A stretch of DNA of 64,000 bases from assembly GCA_947044405.1 (NCBI GenBank), contig CAMRHE010000462.1, forward strand, positions 1,213,001 through 1,277,000, read 5' to 3'. Made by a program: the position numbers and the translations under genes. Below are positions 51,690-63,535 of this stretch, piece by piece. How positions within the stretch are numbered: the stretch's first letter is position 1; the number at the start of each line of letters is the position of its first letter. The stretch is from Leptodactylus fallax. Taxonomy: Eukaryota > Chordata > Amphibia > Anura > Leptodactylidae. The notes below the pieces were generated by a model that saw only the letters and a program-made list of their open reading frames with translations, was not told where the DNA came from and made no database searches.

Positions 51690-52058
51690 AGGGGTTTTCT
51701 GGGCTAAGTATATTGTGACCTATCTTAAGAATAGGTCACCATTATGAGATCAGTGGTGTTCCAATGTGTCACACCCCCATTGATCTTCTGTTCTCAGCAG
51801 CAGATACACAGAGAGTAGAGCAGGAGGCAGACAGCTGTGTTCTTCGTGTTCTGGTTGAATTGAGTCACTGCAACGTACCTTTCATTCACTTTAAAAGGGA
51901 GCTAAGCTGCAATAACTCTGTTTGGTCACTATACAGAGAACAGAGCTGTCTGCTTTCTGCGTCATTCTCTGTGTACCAGCTGCTGAGAACAGCTGATTGG
52001 TGAGGGTGCCGGGTGTTAGACCACCACCAGTCTGATATTTGTAGTCTGGAAAATCCTT
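51690..52058. mobile_element. TTAA-type MITE (family T3), abutting another MITE
   Basis: The left end AGGGGTTTTCTGGGC directly follows the TAA at the end of the neighbouring element. The right end GTCTGGAAAATCCT is followed by TTAA (52059-52062). The interior has CAGCTGATTGGTGAGGGTGC, a stretch recognisable in the other copies of the family. Confidence 0.7.
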
Positions 52059-53104
52059 TTAATTTGCAGCACAGAGGGTTTGAAAGTGCTTATTTGTTGT
52101 TGGCGAAAAAGTGATGTCAAGAAAAAGTAATGCCATGTACATGTTAAGTTATACTCAGCTTGGCAGTTGAGGTTACAGTGAACAGGTTTCCTTTGTACAG
52201 TGTACATCTTGCCACAATGTTGTAGCTGATGCATTTTTAATAAGCCAGTTGGTACATGAATATCGCTCCAGGTAAAATAAAGTCACCTTTGTGTGCAGCT
52301 GGTAATGCAGTATATGCCTGTACATGTCAATACATGTGTCAGTGCCAGTAACACTACTGGTTATGTTGGCACTTGGTCAGACATATTAGGTAATGATCAG
52401 GGTTGGTTATCTGAAAGGAATTCTAACAAACAATGTCGTCTTCATATGTCTTTGTATAACATGTTATATAATCCATGTAAATTGTTAACAGTTCTGTATG
52501 CTCTATACATTTGGTTTTTATGCCAATATTGATGGCCCAGGCATTTTCATATTACAGTCCCCTCCTTTATCTGTTTCCAATATGAATCTGTGCTTTAAAG
52601 CAATACACTATTTTATATTCTTTACTGGTAAGATTGTATTAGGTTTATGTATTCTGTCTGACTATCACAGCCAGATTCAGGAGTGTATGTTTGAGTTCAC
52701 AGGTAACCCTTTCCTTCCCTAAATGAGTGGCAGCTGGCATTGTTTTGCTGGCCGCAGTACTTGGAGGAAGGGTTAACTGCCAAGCTCTCCCTGCCTGCTC
52801 AGCAAGATGAAATATGTCATTTCTTTGCACTGCATCTCCCCTCCTCTCTGCCTTGTTCTGCCTGTGTGTGGCAGGAGAAGATCTGTAAAAGGAGAGCAAA
52901 TGCTTGATTGATCTCCTGTCTTGCAACCTGCAAGGCTGGAAACATTCTCGGCACCCAGATTTGATTCTTCCAGGGCTGTTGTGAGAGGGGGAAGGGAGAT
53001 TGCCCTAGGGCTTCCAGTTATGGAGAGAGACTTCATGCTACCTGTACTCCACACAAATAAGACAATCCCTGCAGCATCCTTCGGATTTCTTTGTTCAGTA
53101 TAAG

Positions 53105-53392
53105 CTAAAAGAAGATCATTGTACCCACCTCCCGTATCTTTTTACAAATGGATTGTTCTATTGATTCAGTTGTGCCATCATTATATGTGATGGTAATGAG
53201 GCCGAAAGCATGAACCCTGCGTATTTTTACCTTCTGTTTAGGTTTACGGATTTTTACTGGATACTTATGGGTGGATGGAGGAATTGTCTGCCTCTTATGA
53301 GCTGTACTAGAGGGGGTTACACATACTATCAATAGACAGATGGACACAAGTAGAGGCATAAGAGATGACCATACAACATGCATACACAACAT
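53105..53392 (-). CDS. Possible small secreted protein exon (unrecognised)
   Basis: A 95-codon minus-strand frame begins with an ATG at 53392. The first 31 or so residues look like a signal peptide: a hydrophobic core (LMPLLVSICLLIVCVTP) followed by small residues with a plausible cleavage after STA. The rest is basic then mixed (KYPVKIRKPKQKVKIRR, then GLITITYNDGTTESIEQSIC). A GT splice donor (GGGAG|GTGGGTAC) lies after codon 88, so it could be a first coding exon in phase 0, antisense to MAML3. I do not recognise the family. A frame of this length can occur by chance, and many similar ones in the window are not genes, so confidence is low. Confidence 0.2.
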   Translation of the reverse strand: MLCMHVVWSSLMPLLVSICLLIVCVTPSSTAHKRQTIPPSTHKYPVKIRKPKQKVKIRRVHAFGLITITYNDGTTESIEQSICKKIREVGTMIFF

Positions 53393-53934
53393 AACCTAGA
53401 TTATACGGTGTGATATAGACTACAACAATCCACTGACCACAGATCATCATCCCCCACCTTATCTGTCAGGTCTTGTCTGATTTTAGTCAGTTCATGGCAG
53501 CATTTCAAAGTCATTTTCTTTCATTATCTTATAAGGTACAGAATATTAAAAAGTGTCAGAAGTAACTTGCAGAGGTATCAAATACATCACCTACTAAGTA
53601 CATGTACAGATCAAAATACTCCTACTGTATAGACAAACTTAAAAGGGATTCAGTAGTTATAAATAAGCTTTTCGCATTAAACTGAGTCACTTACAATGTT
53701 TATATATTAAAATTCTCTGCCTCTGTACCTCTCCATGAACCTGTGTAGCTGGAGGTAAGCAATGCCGTTGTGAGTGATGTGACGTCCATCTACATTATCA
53801 AGTAGGTCTAGCATTCAGATATCATGTCACAGAAGCAATGATACTACAGAGTTTATGAAGGGGAATTTGCCACATTGAGCATGGTGCCTGATCAGTAGGC
53901 TGCATGTTCTAGAGCCAGAGATGCTGAGCAGATA

Positions 53935-54080
53935 ATAATAATACATTTTATTTATATGGCATCTGCATATTCCATACCACTTTACAGATAAAATGAGACA
54001 TTCCAACATAAGAAATTAATTCGCACAATAGGAGCTCGCAAGAGCTTACAATCTATGAGGCAGAATGGTTTGAAACGAGT
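53935..54080. repeat. Interspersed repeat with 'cttacaatctatgagg'
   Basis: The stretch from ATAATAATAATACATTTTAT through CACTTTACAG to AGAGCTTACAATCTATGAGG resembles a repeat widespread in frog genomes. Class not determined. Confidence 0.45.
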
Positions 54081-54306
54081 AGAGAGTTGATGCAAGAGGT
54101 AGATTGGTATATAGTTTTATGGGATTCAGTATAACTTGCATTTATTCATTTATATCTCTGCTTTTTAAGAATTCAGGGGGTGTCAAGGAAGGCTGATGGT
54201 CACTAAGTAGGCCCACCCATTGAACTTGATATCAAATCAGTCATAGTACGTTGTAGGGGACATTGGGGCAGATAACCTAATACTATCTAACATATAGAGT
54301 CTAGAC

Positions 54307-55555
54307 CAGGGGTCGGCAACCCCTGGCACGCGTGCCAAGAGTGGCACGCGAGGCTTATTCCCCTGGCACGGCAGCGGAGTCCTCACCCAGCAGCTTCGAT
54401 CAGACCAAACACGGCCGAAACGAAGCTGCTATTATTATACTGTGTGATCTCTTCAGACCCCCAGTATAATAAGCGGAGACTTAGGAGAAGTGAAGAAACA
54501 TAAAAAACAATGATACCTTGTTCTCTGCGCTACGCGGCGGCTGTGCGATCTGCCGGCACTTCTGACAGCTGACAGGGGTCACGTCTGGCGTCATTACGCA
54601 TACGTCATTACGCGACGTGACCCCACAGACCCAATCAGCGGCAGAAGCGCCGAAGAGAACAGAGCGGCTGTGGAGCGTGGAATGGTGAGTTCATTGTTTT
54701 TTATGTTTGTCCCCTCTCTTGGTCCTGCACTTACTGTACTCGGAAGTCTGAGAGCTATGGAAAATAATAACGTGTGCGGGGACCGCTATGGGACCTAATA
54801 CCGTGTGCGGGGACTGCTATGGGACCTAATACTGTGTGCGGGAACCGCTATGGGACCTAATACCATGTGCAGGGACCGCTATGGGACATAATACTGTGTG
54901 CAGGGACCGCTATGGGACCTAATACCGTGTGCAGGGACCGCTATGGGACCTAATACCGTGTGCAGAGGCTGCTATGGGACCTAATATTGTGTGCTGGGGC
55001 CACTATATGACATAATACGGTGTGTAGGGGCCACTATGTGACATAATACGGTGTGCAGAGGCTGTTATGGGATATAATACCTTGTGCAGTGGCCGCTATG
55101 GGACATTATTCTGTATAACGGTGTGTTTTATGCATTAAGGATGTGTTTTTGCACAGAAAACACAGGCATTTTTTTTTTTGTGCAAAAATGCACCATGTGA
55201 ACGCAGTTTTACATTGAAGTAAAAGTTCCAGTGGCCTAAGACTTTATCTGCATAGTGTGTATTCACCATAAGGATGCTGCCATACGGTGCGCCTGGACAC
55301 ATTTACTACTAATTGGGGGCTGCACAGGTACTTTCATTGCTTCTAATCGGAAAGTACAGGAGCGTCCCAGGAAATAGCAATAAACGCATGTGTCCTAAAG
55401 CATCTGGTGGCAGCACTTCTGTGTTATGGTTTGTGGTATATGACTTTAGTTTAGTGGTCGTCAGACTTACAATTATTGACCGGCACTCCAAGTACCTCAG
55501 CTTCGATTTTTTAATTAAAATCGGCACGCCGAACAAAAAAGGTTGCCTACCCCTG
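54307..55555. mobile_element. hAT-type non-autonomous element with internal tandem repeat
   Basis: The termini are CAGGGGTCGGCAACC and the inverse GGTTGCCTACCCCTG, flanked by a perfect 8-bp duplication GTCTAGAC (54299-54306 and 55556-55563), the hAT signature. It has no transposase frame. It holds a tandem array of a 31-bp unit at about 54770-55110, and the segment near 54418-54515 resembles the interior of the hAT MITE at 43250-43708. Confidence 0.88.
54770..55110. repeat. 31-bp minisatellite inside the hAT element
   Basis: There are about ten units of a 31-bp motif that can be followed by its core CGCTATGGGACCTAATAC. The first units (54781, 54812) are nearly identical; later units diverge and shift to GCCACTATATGACATAATAC-like variants. 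The gradient suggests that the left end was amplified most recently. Confidence 0.8.
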
Positions 55556-55744
55556 GTCTAGACAGTGCAAAGTTAGATCAGATAGTCTTAAACTGCACCA
55601 GATTTTCTAAAGTGCCTCATTCTGTTTGATAAATCTGGTGTTCTTTTAGCCTGTGTAGTCTAACTTTATACCACTTGCTAGTTTGCTTAGTTTCCAACAA
55701 AATGATGGCAAACTTTTGGTGCATTTTCTGGCGCACAGTTTTAC

Positions 55745-56120
55745 ATATTAAAGACCCCCTCTAGCTGCCCCAGTTTAAATTGGGGGCAACTAGAGGGGAC
55801 GTTAAACTGTGGAATTAGCTGGGGGGACATTAAACTGGGGCAACTGGAGGGGGACATTAAACCGTGGGGGCAGCTGGAGGGGGGACATTAAACTGAAAGC
55901 AACTAGAGGAGGACATTAATGTCCCCCTCCAGCTCCACCAGTTTAATGTCCCCCTCCAGTTGCCGCCAGTTTAATGCCCCCACCATTTGCCCCCAGTTTA
56001 ATGTCCTTCTTCATCTGCCCCCACAGTTTAATGTCCTCCTCATATACCCCCCCCAGTTTAATGTCCCCCCTCCATCTACCCCCACAGTTTAATGTCCCTC
56101 TTCATCTGCCAAAGTTTAAC
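55745..56120. repeat. Inverted minisatellite (two opposed arrays)
   Basis: From 55745 to 55917 a unit of about 31 bp containing GGGACATTAAACTGGGG is repeated. From 55918 to about 56120 the same unit runs in the opposite direction as CCAGTTTAATGTCCCCCTCC. The arrays meet at a small palindrome (GGACATTAATGTCC) centred at 55917/55918. Units diverge by about 10-25 percent by eye. Confidence 0.8.
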
Positions 56121-56221
56121 ATAAAAAACACTAATACTCCCCTCTCCTCACTCCCCTGCTGCGCAGTCTGCAGTCTCTTGTCCCAGAGTGTTAAGGGATC
56201 TGCACAAGCGATGTGAGTGAC

Positions 56222-56330
56222 ACAGATGAGTTGAATCCGGGACATACTTCCTGCCGACCGGAACTGTGGGACAGGACCCACAATCCGGGACTGTCCCGCA
56301 GAATCCGGGACGGTTGGGAGGTATGCCTGC
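56222..56330. repeat. Short palindromic interspersed repeat
   Basis: It contains repeated and inverted CCGGGAC/GTCCCG motifs (AATCCGGGACATACTTCC, AATCCGGGACTGTCCCGC, AATCCGGGACGGTTGGGAGG). It may be the right end of a hAT-like element that also includes the inverted minisatellite, but no duplication was found. Confidence 0.5.
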
Positions 56331-57171
56331 ATGTGGTCACCACTGATCACACAATTGCGGCTGCATGTGGGTGGGGTTTCGGCCACATGCAGATACCACT
56401 ACATTAGTATGCACCCTAAGATTGCACCCTGCTCTCGTCTGTTAATAATTCTGGGACATGTTGGGAGGTCCTGCATGCCTGAACTTAAATCTACGCCAGT
56501 CAGGGGCTGACATAGACTTCTGGCATACCTCACATTAGCTTTATGGTGTGAGTTATAGTAAATTTAAAGGACTGAGATGAGATGCGGCATTATGTACCTA
56601 AAATGCACCAATTTGGGGCATAATTTTAGAAATCGTTAAAGCGCAGTAGCAATAGTAAACGTGGGCCATAGAGGGTGACTTCCCTAGTGACTTATTATTT
56701 CACCAAAGCTATTTGCATTATAGCTATAACTGGAAAGTATAGTGCACACTGGAAAGTATGTTCTGTTTCCATCTATTACCAGAAACACAAAATGCATAAA
56801 TAATGCAGGTGTGTGGAAATGACAACACAATATTGGATATACAAGTAGTATATAAAGTATAGCTGTATACCAATAAAATATTGTATGCCATGTGGAAGGG
56901 AAAGAGAGGATACAAAAGTTCTATTATAATTATCAACATAAAGGCAGGACCACTATATTCACAGCATTACACCGCTTTACTTTATATAGAAATGCATACC
57001 ATAGGGTGAAACCTGATTTATAATCAAGAAACAGTAAGGGTTTGTTCACACAGTAGATGGTTGAAGATACATGTGTGGTCCAGCACTGAATGGGCTGGAG
57101 CATATAACTCCGGTATCTTCCTCTACCTGACAGAATTCAGGTTCAGTACAGCAGGCGGTGACCTGACTCCA

Positions 57172-57899
57172 CTTTTTTTTTAACATTAAGAATTTTATTG
57201 AAATTTTTGTTACAATACAAAGAACAAATCAAACAAGAAATCAACAATAATGGGCATACAAAGCAGAGGAAAGGGTCGAGGGGATGACGGGGAGGGCAGC
57301 GAAAACAAGAAATGGCACATAAGGAACAGGAAGGGAACATAGGGGGAGGAGGAAAGTAAAAGCTCTGTCCCAGCAGAGCCAAATAATCCATTCAAAAACA
57401 AATACCACGGTAAACAAACCTAATGTCATGTAGGAAAGGAAGAAAAAATAGTAGCAAAAGAAGGGGGGAAAAGGAGAAATCAGGAGGACACAGAAGGAAA
57501 GGTAGACTGAAATTCAGCAGAGTAGTAGAAATGGTTCCACAGGAGCCACGTTTGCTGGTGGGTGCTGTCATCATGTTTCAGCTCTGCAAGCAGATTCTCC
57601 ATACTGCGTATGCTTAGGATCTCCTGAAGCCAAGACAATAGAGAAGGGAGAGTCAGGGATTTCCACAATCTAGGGATAACAGATCTCACCGCTACTAGTA
57701 GGAAACCTAAAAGCCTGCGGGTATGTTTCTGGAACTTTCATGGGAAGATACAGTAGAGAGGAGCAAAGGGGCAGGGTCATGTTCCAAGGCAATGCCAGTG
57801 ACCGTCTGAATAATACGACAGACACCCGACCAAAAGGGGCATAAGAGCGTACATTCCCACCAGACGTGTGCCATCAAGCCCAGGTCAATATTACATCTC
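57172..57899 (-). mobile_element. 5'-truncated L1 retrotransposon
   Basis: A perfect 10-bp target duplication CCTGACTCCA flanks it (57162-57171 and 57900-57909). On the minus strand the element ends in AATAAAATTC, ...TTAATGTT and a poly(A) of nine bases (57173-57181 as T on the plus strand), the hallmark of L1 integration. The remaining coding part is the C-terminal end of ORF2. About 700 bp remain of a full element that would be several kilobases. Confidence 0.85.
57480..57899 (-). pseudogene. L1 ORF2 C-terminal fragment
   Basis: This is the C-terminal tail of an L1 reverse transcriptase protein. The recognisable core is HVWWECTLLCPFW, the Cys/His-Trp motif typical of the ORF2 tail, followed by IIQTVTGIALEHDPAP. 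The frame breaks near 57710 (stop after NIPAGF), and the homologous reading resumes in another frame as GFLLVAVRSVIPRLW and continues to about 57480. There is no start, as the 5' end is truncated. It is non-functional. Confidence 0.8.
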
Positions 57900-58389
57900 C
57901 CTGACTCCATTTATCTTGTATGCTATTGTATACTAGTTCTGTATACTATTGCATGATAGTATGTTCACATCTATCGTATATTGTGGATTTTTCATCAATA
58001 TTTGCAAGTGGAAAAACCATAGCATATTACAGTAGTAGCAAAGTTGCAAAAATCAATACGGAAATTGAAATGTGGAGTATGTCAGTTCTTTGGCCATACT
58101 TTTACCCCAGGTTTCAACCTTTGGAGTGTCACATATGCAGATTTTGCAACAAACTTGACGCTAGAAAATCCACAGTCGAAAGTTTGTATGAATGTAGCTG
58201 AAGGAATAACACACAAAAATGTGGACTTCACTTGTATTTTCTTGTAGATGACAATGCCAATAAGAACATGTTACTTGTTTCCTGATTCTTCTGTTGAGTA
58301 AACCAGGGCTGTACAAATGCCAGGAGCCACATTTTTAAAAAGGTAGATATTGATGATCTAAACTCGGGTGACAAGTTTCAGCCCCTGCC

Positions 58390-58722
58390 GATCAGTTGTT
58401 TGAATTGGTTGCAGCACTTGGGCAAGTGTTGCTTCCACTTCACAGTTCAATGATATCACATTTATATATCACACGGCTTGCTGGTAGCCCAGTCCCATTG
58501 AAATGAATGGGACTGATCTACAATGCCAAGCACAGCCACTATAAAATGTACGCACTATGCTTGGTAAGCAGTAAAAAGGACACAGCGCTCATCTGAACAC
58601 CACAGCTCTTCAGACAGCTGATCAGTGGGGGTGCAGAGTGTTGAACCCCTACCAGTCTGATATTGCTGACCTGCCCTGAAGGTAGGTCATTAGTATCAGA
58701 GCCCTGGAAATCCCCTAGAAAA
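58390..58722. mobile_element. T3-related MITE fragment
   Basis: Paralogous to 50035-50365 over at least 150 bp (CAGTCCCATTGAAATGAATG, TGCTTGGTAAGCAGTAAAAA, CAGACAGCTGATCAGTGGGG). It ends near CCCTGGAAATCCCCT. Boundaries are approximate. Confidence 0.55.
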
Positions 58723-59859
58723 CAAAAAAGCCAAATTTGCCCCAGGATTTCTCTATGTCTTAAAATAGTCAATCCCTGGTGGGAACATATCTGGAGGCAC
58801 ATCTAGCATAGGAAGTGCAGGGTTTCTAATTATTCTTTAATTTCTTATTATGATTGGATACCCCTTTATAGACTTATTGTAACTTAGTCTGAGCCATTTT
58901 ATATAAAATATTACAAGCCTTTTAGGTGGGTTATTATTACCGTCAGGGAGAGTTGCTACTACCAGTGCTTTTACTGTATGTCGCCATCCCTGAAATGACA
59001 TCTGTCAGGCTTGTAGAGCTGGAGTGAGCTGGGATGTCAAGGGTGGCATGTATAATACCCAGCTTTTCATCAGATAAAAGAGTTTTCCCGCTTGCACTCA
59101 TCTCCACAGTGCTGTCTTGATATGAGAGGTGCAGGACTTGTCCCTTGTGCTTGGCCTTTCCTCTCCCCAGCAGTGGTGCCCTCCCCTTCTCGAGCATGCT
59201 CTGATGTTCCAGACCACAGGAGAATAAGTGGCTGTCATTTCTGAGAGCAGGCGGAGTGTAATTAGCTCCAGAGCATCGGAGTGCTGCCACACATGGCCCT
59301 TAGTAAAACAAGTTTGCTTTAGCAGAGTGTGTGACCCGCTGAAGGCTTGATCTTGCAGCATTTCTTTTTCATGTTACATGTTTCCTGATCCCGTACGACA
59401 TACTTGTGTATTAATGTGTGCGCCTTTTTTGCCTCCTTTCCCTCTCATTATATACATCCTGTCACCTATTGCATTCTGTTCATTCTGATTTTGTTCTCTG
59501 AGAGCTACAAAGTAAGGGTTGACATTAGCGAAAACTGGGACACTTGTCATTCCATGGCTGCAGCGTCTATTGAGGGACTGAAAGAATGGGAAGCCAGCGT
59601 TTATGTATGGAGAAGGTGATAACCCTCTTATGAGATAATTGGCAGCTTCAAGTTGCACTTATTACTCCATTATAATGCAGCGGATACATTGTACATTACA
59701 GCATCTACTTTGGTTATATGCTCCTTTTATAATAAAAGGAGAACGAAGACTCATTAACTCTTACCTGAATTAGGGCTTTGTATACACTGGTGATTTACAT
59801 TTATACAGATGGAAATGTAAAAACTGTTAGATAATACCTTATTTGTGAGTTATGAGTGC

Positions 59860-60070
59860 TGGAAGTGACAAGTCCAATGTCTGCAGCTGCAATACTCTGC
59901 TGTCCCCATGGCAACACTTCCTGCCTTTTCTCTGTCCTTATTCAGCCTTGTCTTTTGTGAGTCCAATTCCCCAATGTCAGTGTCCCCTTCCTAACCAGCG
60001 GCCAATGTTTGGCTTTATTTATGCATATTACCGTGGCTATATGTTTACACGTTGATGGAGAAGGTCATCC
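59860..60070. promoter_or_regulatory. Candidate intronic regulatory element with RFX-like site
   Basis: GTCCCCATGGCAAC (59902-59915) resembles an RFX X-box with one mismatch. Nearby are TTTATGCATATTACC (POU-like) and ATGTTTACACG (forkhead-like). The surrounding 59000-59860 also lacks repeat signatures. Confidence 0.3.
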
Positions 60071-60382
60071 ATACAAATCCATATAGCAACCCTAAATGAG
60101 AACGTGCGTAAAAAGGTTTTATGTGGACACATGAGCATAGAAGATCAGGTTGGTCAGAAGGTTCACGAGGGGAGTGCTCCCTCTTCCTCCCCCACCCAAC
60201 TTTACTGTGTCTCACAAATCACAGTACACAGTATACAGCAGTCCATCAATCACTACCTATTAGCCAAACAGCACCTACTTGTACCATTATGGCTCATAGG
60301 AGAATAGACCTGTGCCTTTCATAGGGCAGAACATTCAGCTTACCGAGCCGCCTCTATTTCTCATACTTTTAATCATCCTACT

Positions 60383-60722
60383 TTAGGCTAAGGCTACACA
60401 TAGTGAACAGCAGCTAAAAGGCACCGCGGGAAAAAAGCACAGCAAAACCGCTTTTCATTTTTGCCTTCCTGATATAAGTCTATGGGGAAAGCGCAGTGTT
60501 TTCCATGCTGAGACCACATGATTCAGAAATGCAGCGTTTTTGGTTGTTGTGAAAATGCATTGAAAAATGTTCTGTGTTTTACAGTCCCAGCAAAGTAAGG
60601 CCAGGGCCCCACGTAGCGTAAAAGCCGCAGAAAAATGCAGCGTTTTACAGTACCTACAAAGTAAATGAGATTTTATTTCATCTCATCCACACAGTGCATT
60701 TGTTATGTGTGGCCTTAGCTGA
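60383..60722. mobile_element. Cluster of degraded H-A/H-B MITE pieces
   Basis: Several partial ends lie side by side: GGCTAAGGCTACACATAGTG at the left, TGCTGAGACCACATGATTCA near 60507, CAGGGCCCCACGTAGCG near 60603 and TGTGTGGCCTTAGC at the right. It looks like successive insertions or internal rearrangement of one family; no clean duplication was found. Confidence 0.5.
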
Positions 60723-61484
60723 AAAATGGATTTCATTATTATACACATAATTCTTTGGATATATTAACAGTGGTCCAATGACCATTACTTTAGCTTATCT
60801 TACCCTCCACCATGCTGAAGTCTAAAATAGGTTGCGCACCTCCCCACCATGACATGCTGCTGATTGTTTATATGCCCCTCTGTAAGTGCCCTTACCATGT
60901 CCTAAGAAACCAAGTATAAGTGCACACATATCTGTAACAGCCAACGTGCTGCTATAAGTGGCAAACTTTGTACTGTAACTCTCATATATATACACTTGGA
61001 GGGTATGTGAGTGATTCACAAAGACTATGTGGCACACACTGGCACGAAGAAGAATCTAAATGGTTTGTATATTCACACTGTTTCAAGGCCATGAAATACT
61101 GATGGTGGCAGCATTGTCCTAACTGTGAATATGATTGTAACCGTTCATCATACTATAAATGATGTGATGTTTACAGGCCAATGGGTATATGAAGTGAACC
61201 ACATCATACTTTACACCATACTACCAAGTGATCTAAATGACTCAGAAAAGGGATAACAAAAATCTATGGTTTAAGAGAACATTTTCTTTGTTTAGATTTT
61301 ATACAAGAAAATCCAAAATCTAATATACAGCAACACAGGTGAAGAAAAGGCAAGCGGTACTTATGTGCTTTTCCTAAATATTATTTCCAAGTCATTCTTA
61401 TCGATTTTTCAACAATACCTGTTGCTTACTTGAGCCCATAAAAATCATAAGGGCAGGTATGGTAATCCTAACTGCTATTTGGTA

Positions 61485-61670
61485 GCAGCATGCAGTTTTA
61501 CTTCAGTTTTTGATGCAGTTTTTGGTTCCAAGGCCAGATTTGGATTCAAAGGGAATGGGAAATATAAAATAAGGACTTATACTTCTCCTTCCTGCTGGAT
61601 ACACTTCTGGTTTTAGCGCAGAAACTGCAACAAAAACTGCCTGTGCATTTCCAACCTAATAATGAACTTT
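61485..61670. mobile_element. Degraded H-A-like MITE
   Basis: The internal pair CAAGGCCAGATTTGGA and ACTTCTGGTTTTAGC, together with AATGGGAAATATAAAATAAG, resembles the H-A foldback. Its termini have decayed. Confidence 0.4.
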
Positions 61671-61899
61671 GAACCACAAAGTCTCAGTAATTTTCACCTA
61701 TACTACTGCCCTGGGCATAAGCAACATGCTGACATCACTGTACCAATATTTTTATCATTGCATTACTTTACAGCTAAACGTATGTGCTGACCAGAACCCC
61801 TAGAATCAACAGGCCCACATTAATCACTGCTATAGGTAGGAAGCTCCTGGTATATACAGTAAATTCTCCATAGACCCCAAATCACTGAGCAGAGTCTAA

Positions 61900-62005
61900 G
61901 GCTGAAGCCCCATGTTGCGAAAACGCAATGCGTTTTTGCTTTGACTTTTGCTGCAGCGTTTTTTTTTGCTACCTTTCGCTATGCTTCTGGATAATCTGGC
62001 AGCTT
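61900..62005. mobile_element. H-A/H-B MITE left-end fragment
   Basis: It begins after TAA (61897-61899) with GGCTGAAGCCCCATGTTGCG and contains TTGCTGCAGCGTTTTT. There is no matching right end. Confidence 0.55.
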
Positions 62006-63118
62006 CTGTTTTTTTGCCACATGGAATAGTGCCACACGATCGCCTCTAAAAGGTTAACACATCCACCAGAAACTGTCTCATATGTTAAACTGAAATAATG
62101 TCATGTGAAAAAAAACCTCAATATTTGTTATATCTGCAGCTCAACCTGCTTACCTTGTGACAGTGTTTTTGTGTATTACAAAGCTCACAAAACATGACAC
62201 CTTGTAATGTGCTATCTCTGCATGATGGAGAAAATCACATTTTTACACCAGAAATGCCTCCTCATAAACTGTGAACTGACCAAAAAGTAAATTGTATTTT
62301 CTGTTGATCTGGAAAACAGTGAATGTCTGAATGTTCAGAGCGGGGCTCAGCATGTGTAGACTCCTCCTGTCAGCTGTACTCATATCTTAATTGTTGAGAA
62401 GACTGAAATACATGCTGATTCCACTGGTCGCAGAAGAGCGAAGATAAGCCAGCTTTGTGCTGTGAGCCTCCTTGGCCAGCCACATGCAGAGACACCCAGA
62501 GGAGCAAAATTAGGATTGATGTTGCGCTGAGACATGTAATAGCATTGGGACATGGATTTCTAAAATCTGTCTCTTCTTATCTCTTTCTCCATCTATTGTT
62601 CTCCATAACCATTGTCCAACCGAAGTGGCCACAGAAAAGAATGGTTGGGATATCATCTGGTTTCAGATCTTTATTTTTAGATCAGTATAATACAGTCATC
62701 TTCATACTGAGCTCTGTCCTTGCAAGGATAAAAAAATAGAAATATATGGTCGGTTTTAAAGGAAACCTGAGACTGACAAAGACCCCTTTCAATTTTAGTG
62801 GTAATTGTTTGTACTAAATGGCTACCCAAGGTCCTAGGTGGGAGACTGAATATATAGTTGCTTTCTCATATGCTCAACCCTTACCACTAAAACCCGTGTC
62901 CAAGCTGGGCAGTTTGTCAGGCCATTTTAATTGACCAGAGACATTCAAAGGATTCTAGCAATTTCATGTCATTATCTATGGATGCTATCATAAACACGGA
63001 GGCATGTATCCGTTGAGTTAGGTTTTACTTGTTTTCCCTGGACATGAAGAGTACCTGAAGCAGACATTTTTCCTCCCTATCTATTTGATTATGATCAGCA
63101 TTTAACAATGCTGAATGT

Positions 63119-63370
63119 TAGGTTTTGTTCACATCTGCACTAAATGTTTCCATTGTTCTGCTCCGTTATACTAGCAGAACAGTAAAAATACAGAAGCAAT
63201 GGATCTGTCAGTTGATGGATACAAACGGAGCCCAGTGGACCCCATTGAATATAATGGGGTTTCTGTCAGGAAGCCTGGAATTTTACAGGATCAAAATATT
63301 GCTGCATGCTGTGCTATTTTGTCTGACTTTTTAATGGAATCTGTGATGAAGGTTCCTAATAAAGCCTCCA
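63119..63370. mobile_element. Degraded MITE (same family as 13130-13385)
   Basis: The left end TTAGGTTTTGTTCACATCTG and the inner CAGTGGACCCCATTGAATAT follow the family pattern. The right end is unclear. Confidence 0.4.
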
Positions 63371-63535
63371 ATGCCAAGGTGAACACTGTCTATGTCACTT
63401 ACACCAATTATACTTCTCAGTACCAATTTGAGGAAATTGGCAGTGTGATACAGTACATTCTGTATAAGATAAGGTCTCATGCACACAGTTCTGTAGGAAT
63501 TTACACACACACATACACACACATGTATATACAAT

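Noticed and set aside
55974..56216. Proline-rich 80-codon frame
   Set aside because: It is produced by the CCCCAGTTTAATGTCC-type minisatellite units.
57143..57617. Overlapping frames on both strands near 57200-57600
   Set aside because: They cover the L1 3' UTR and ORF2 tail; only the minus-strand ORF2 remnant is homologous to anything I recognise.
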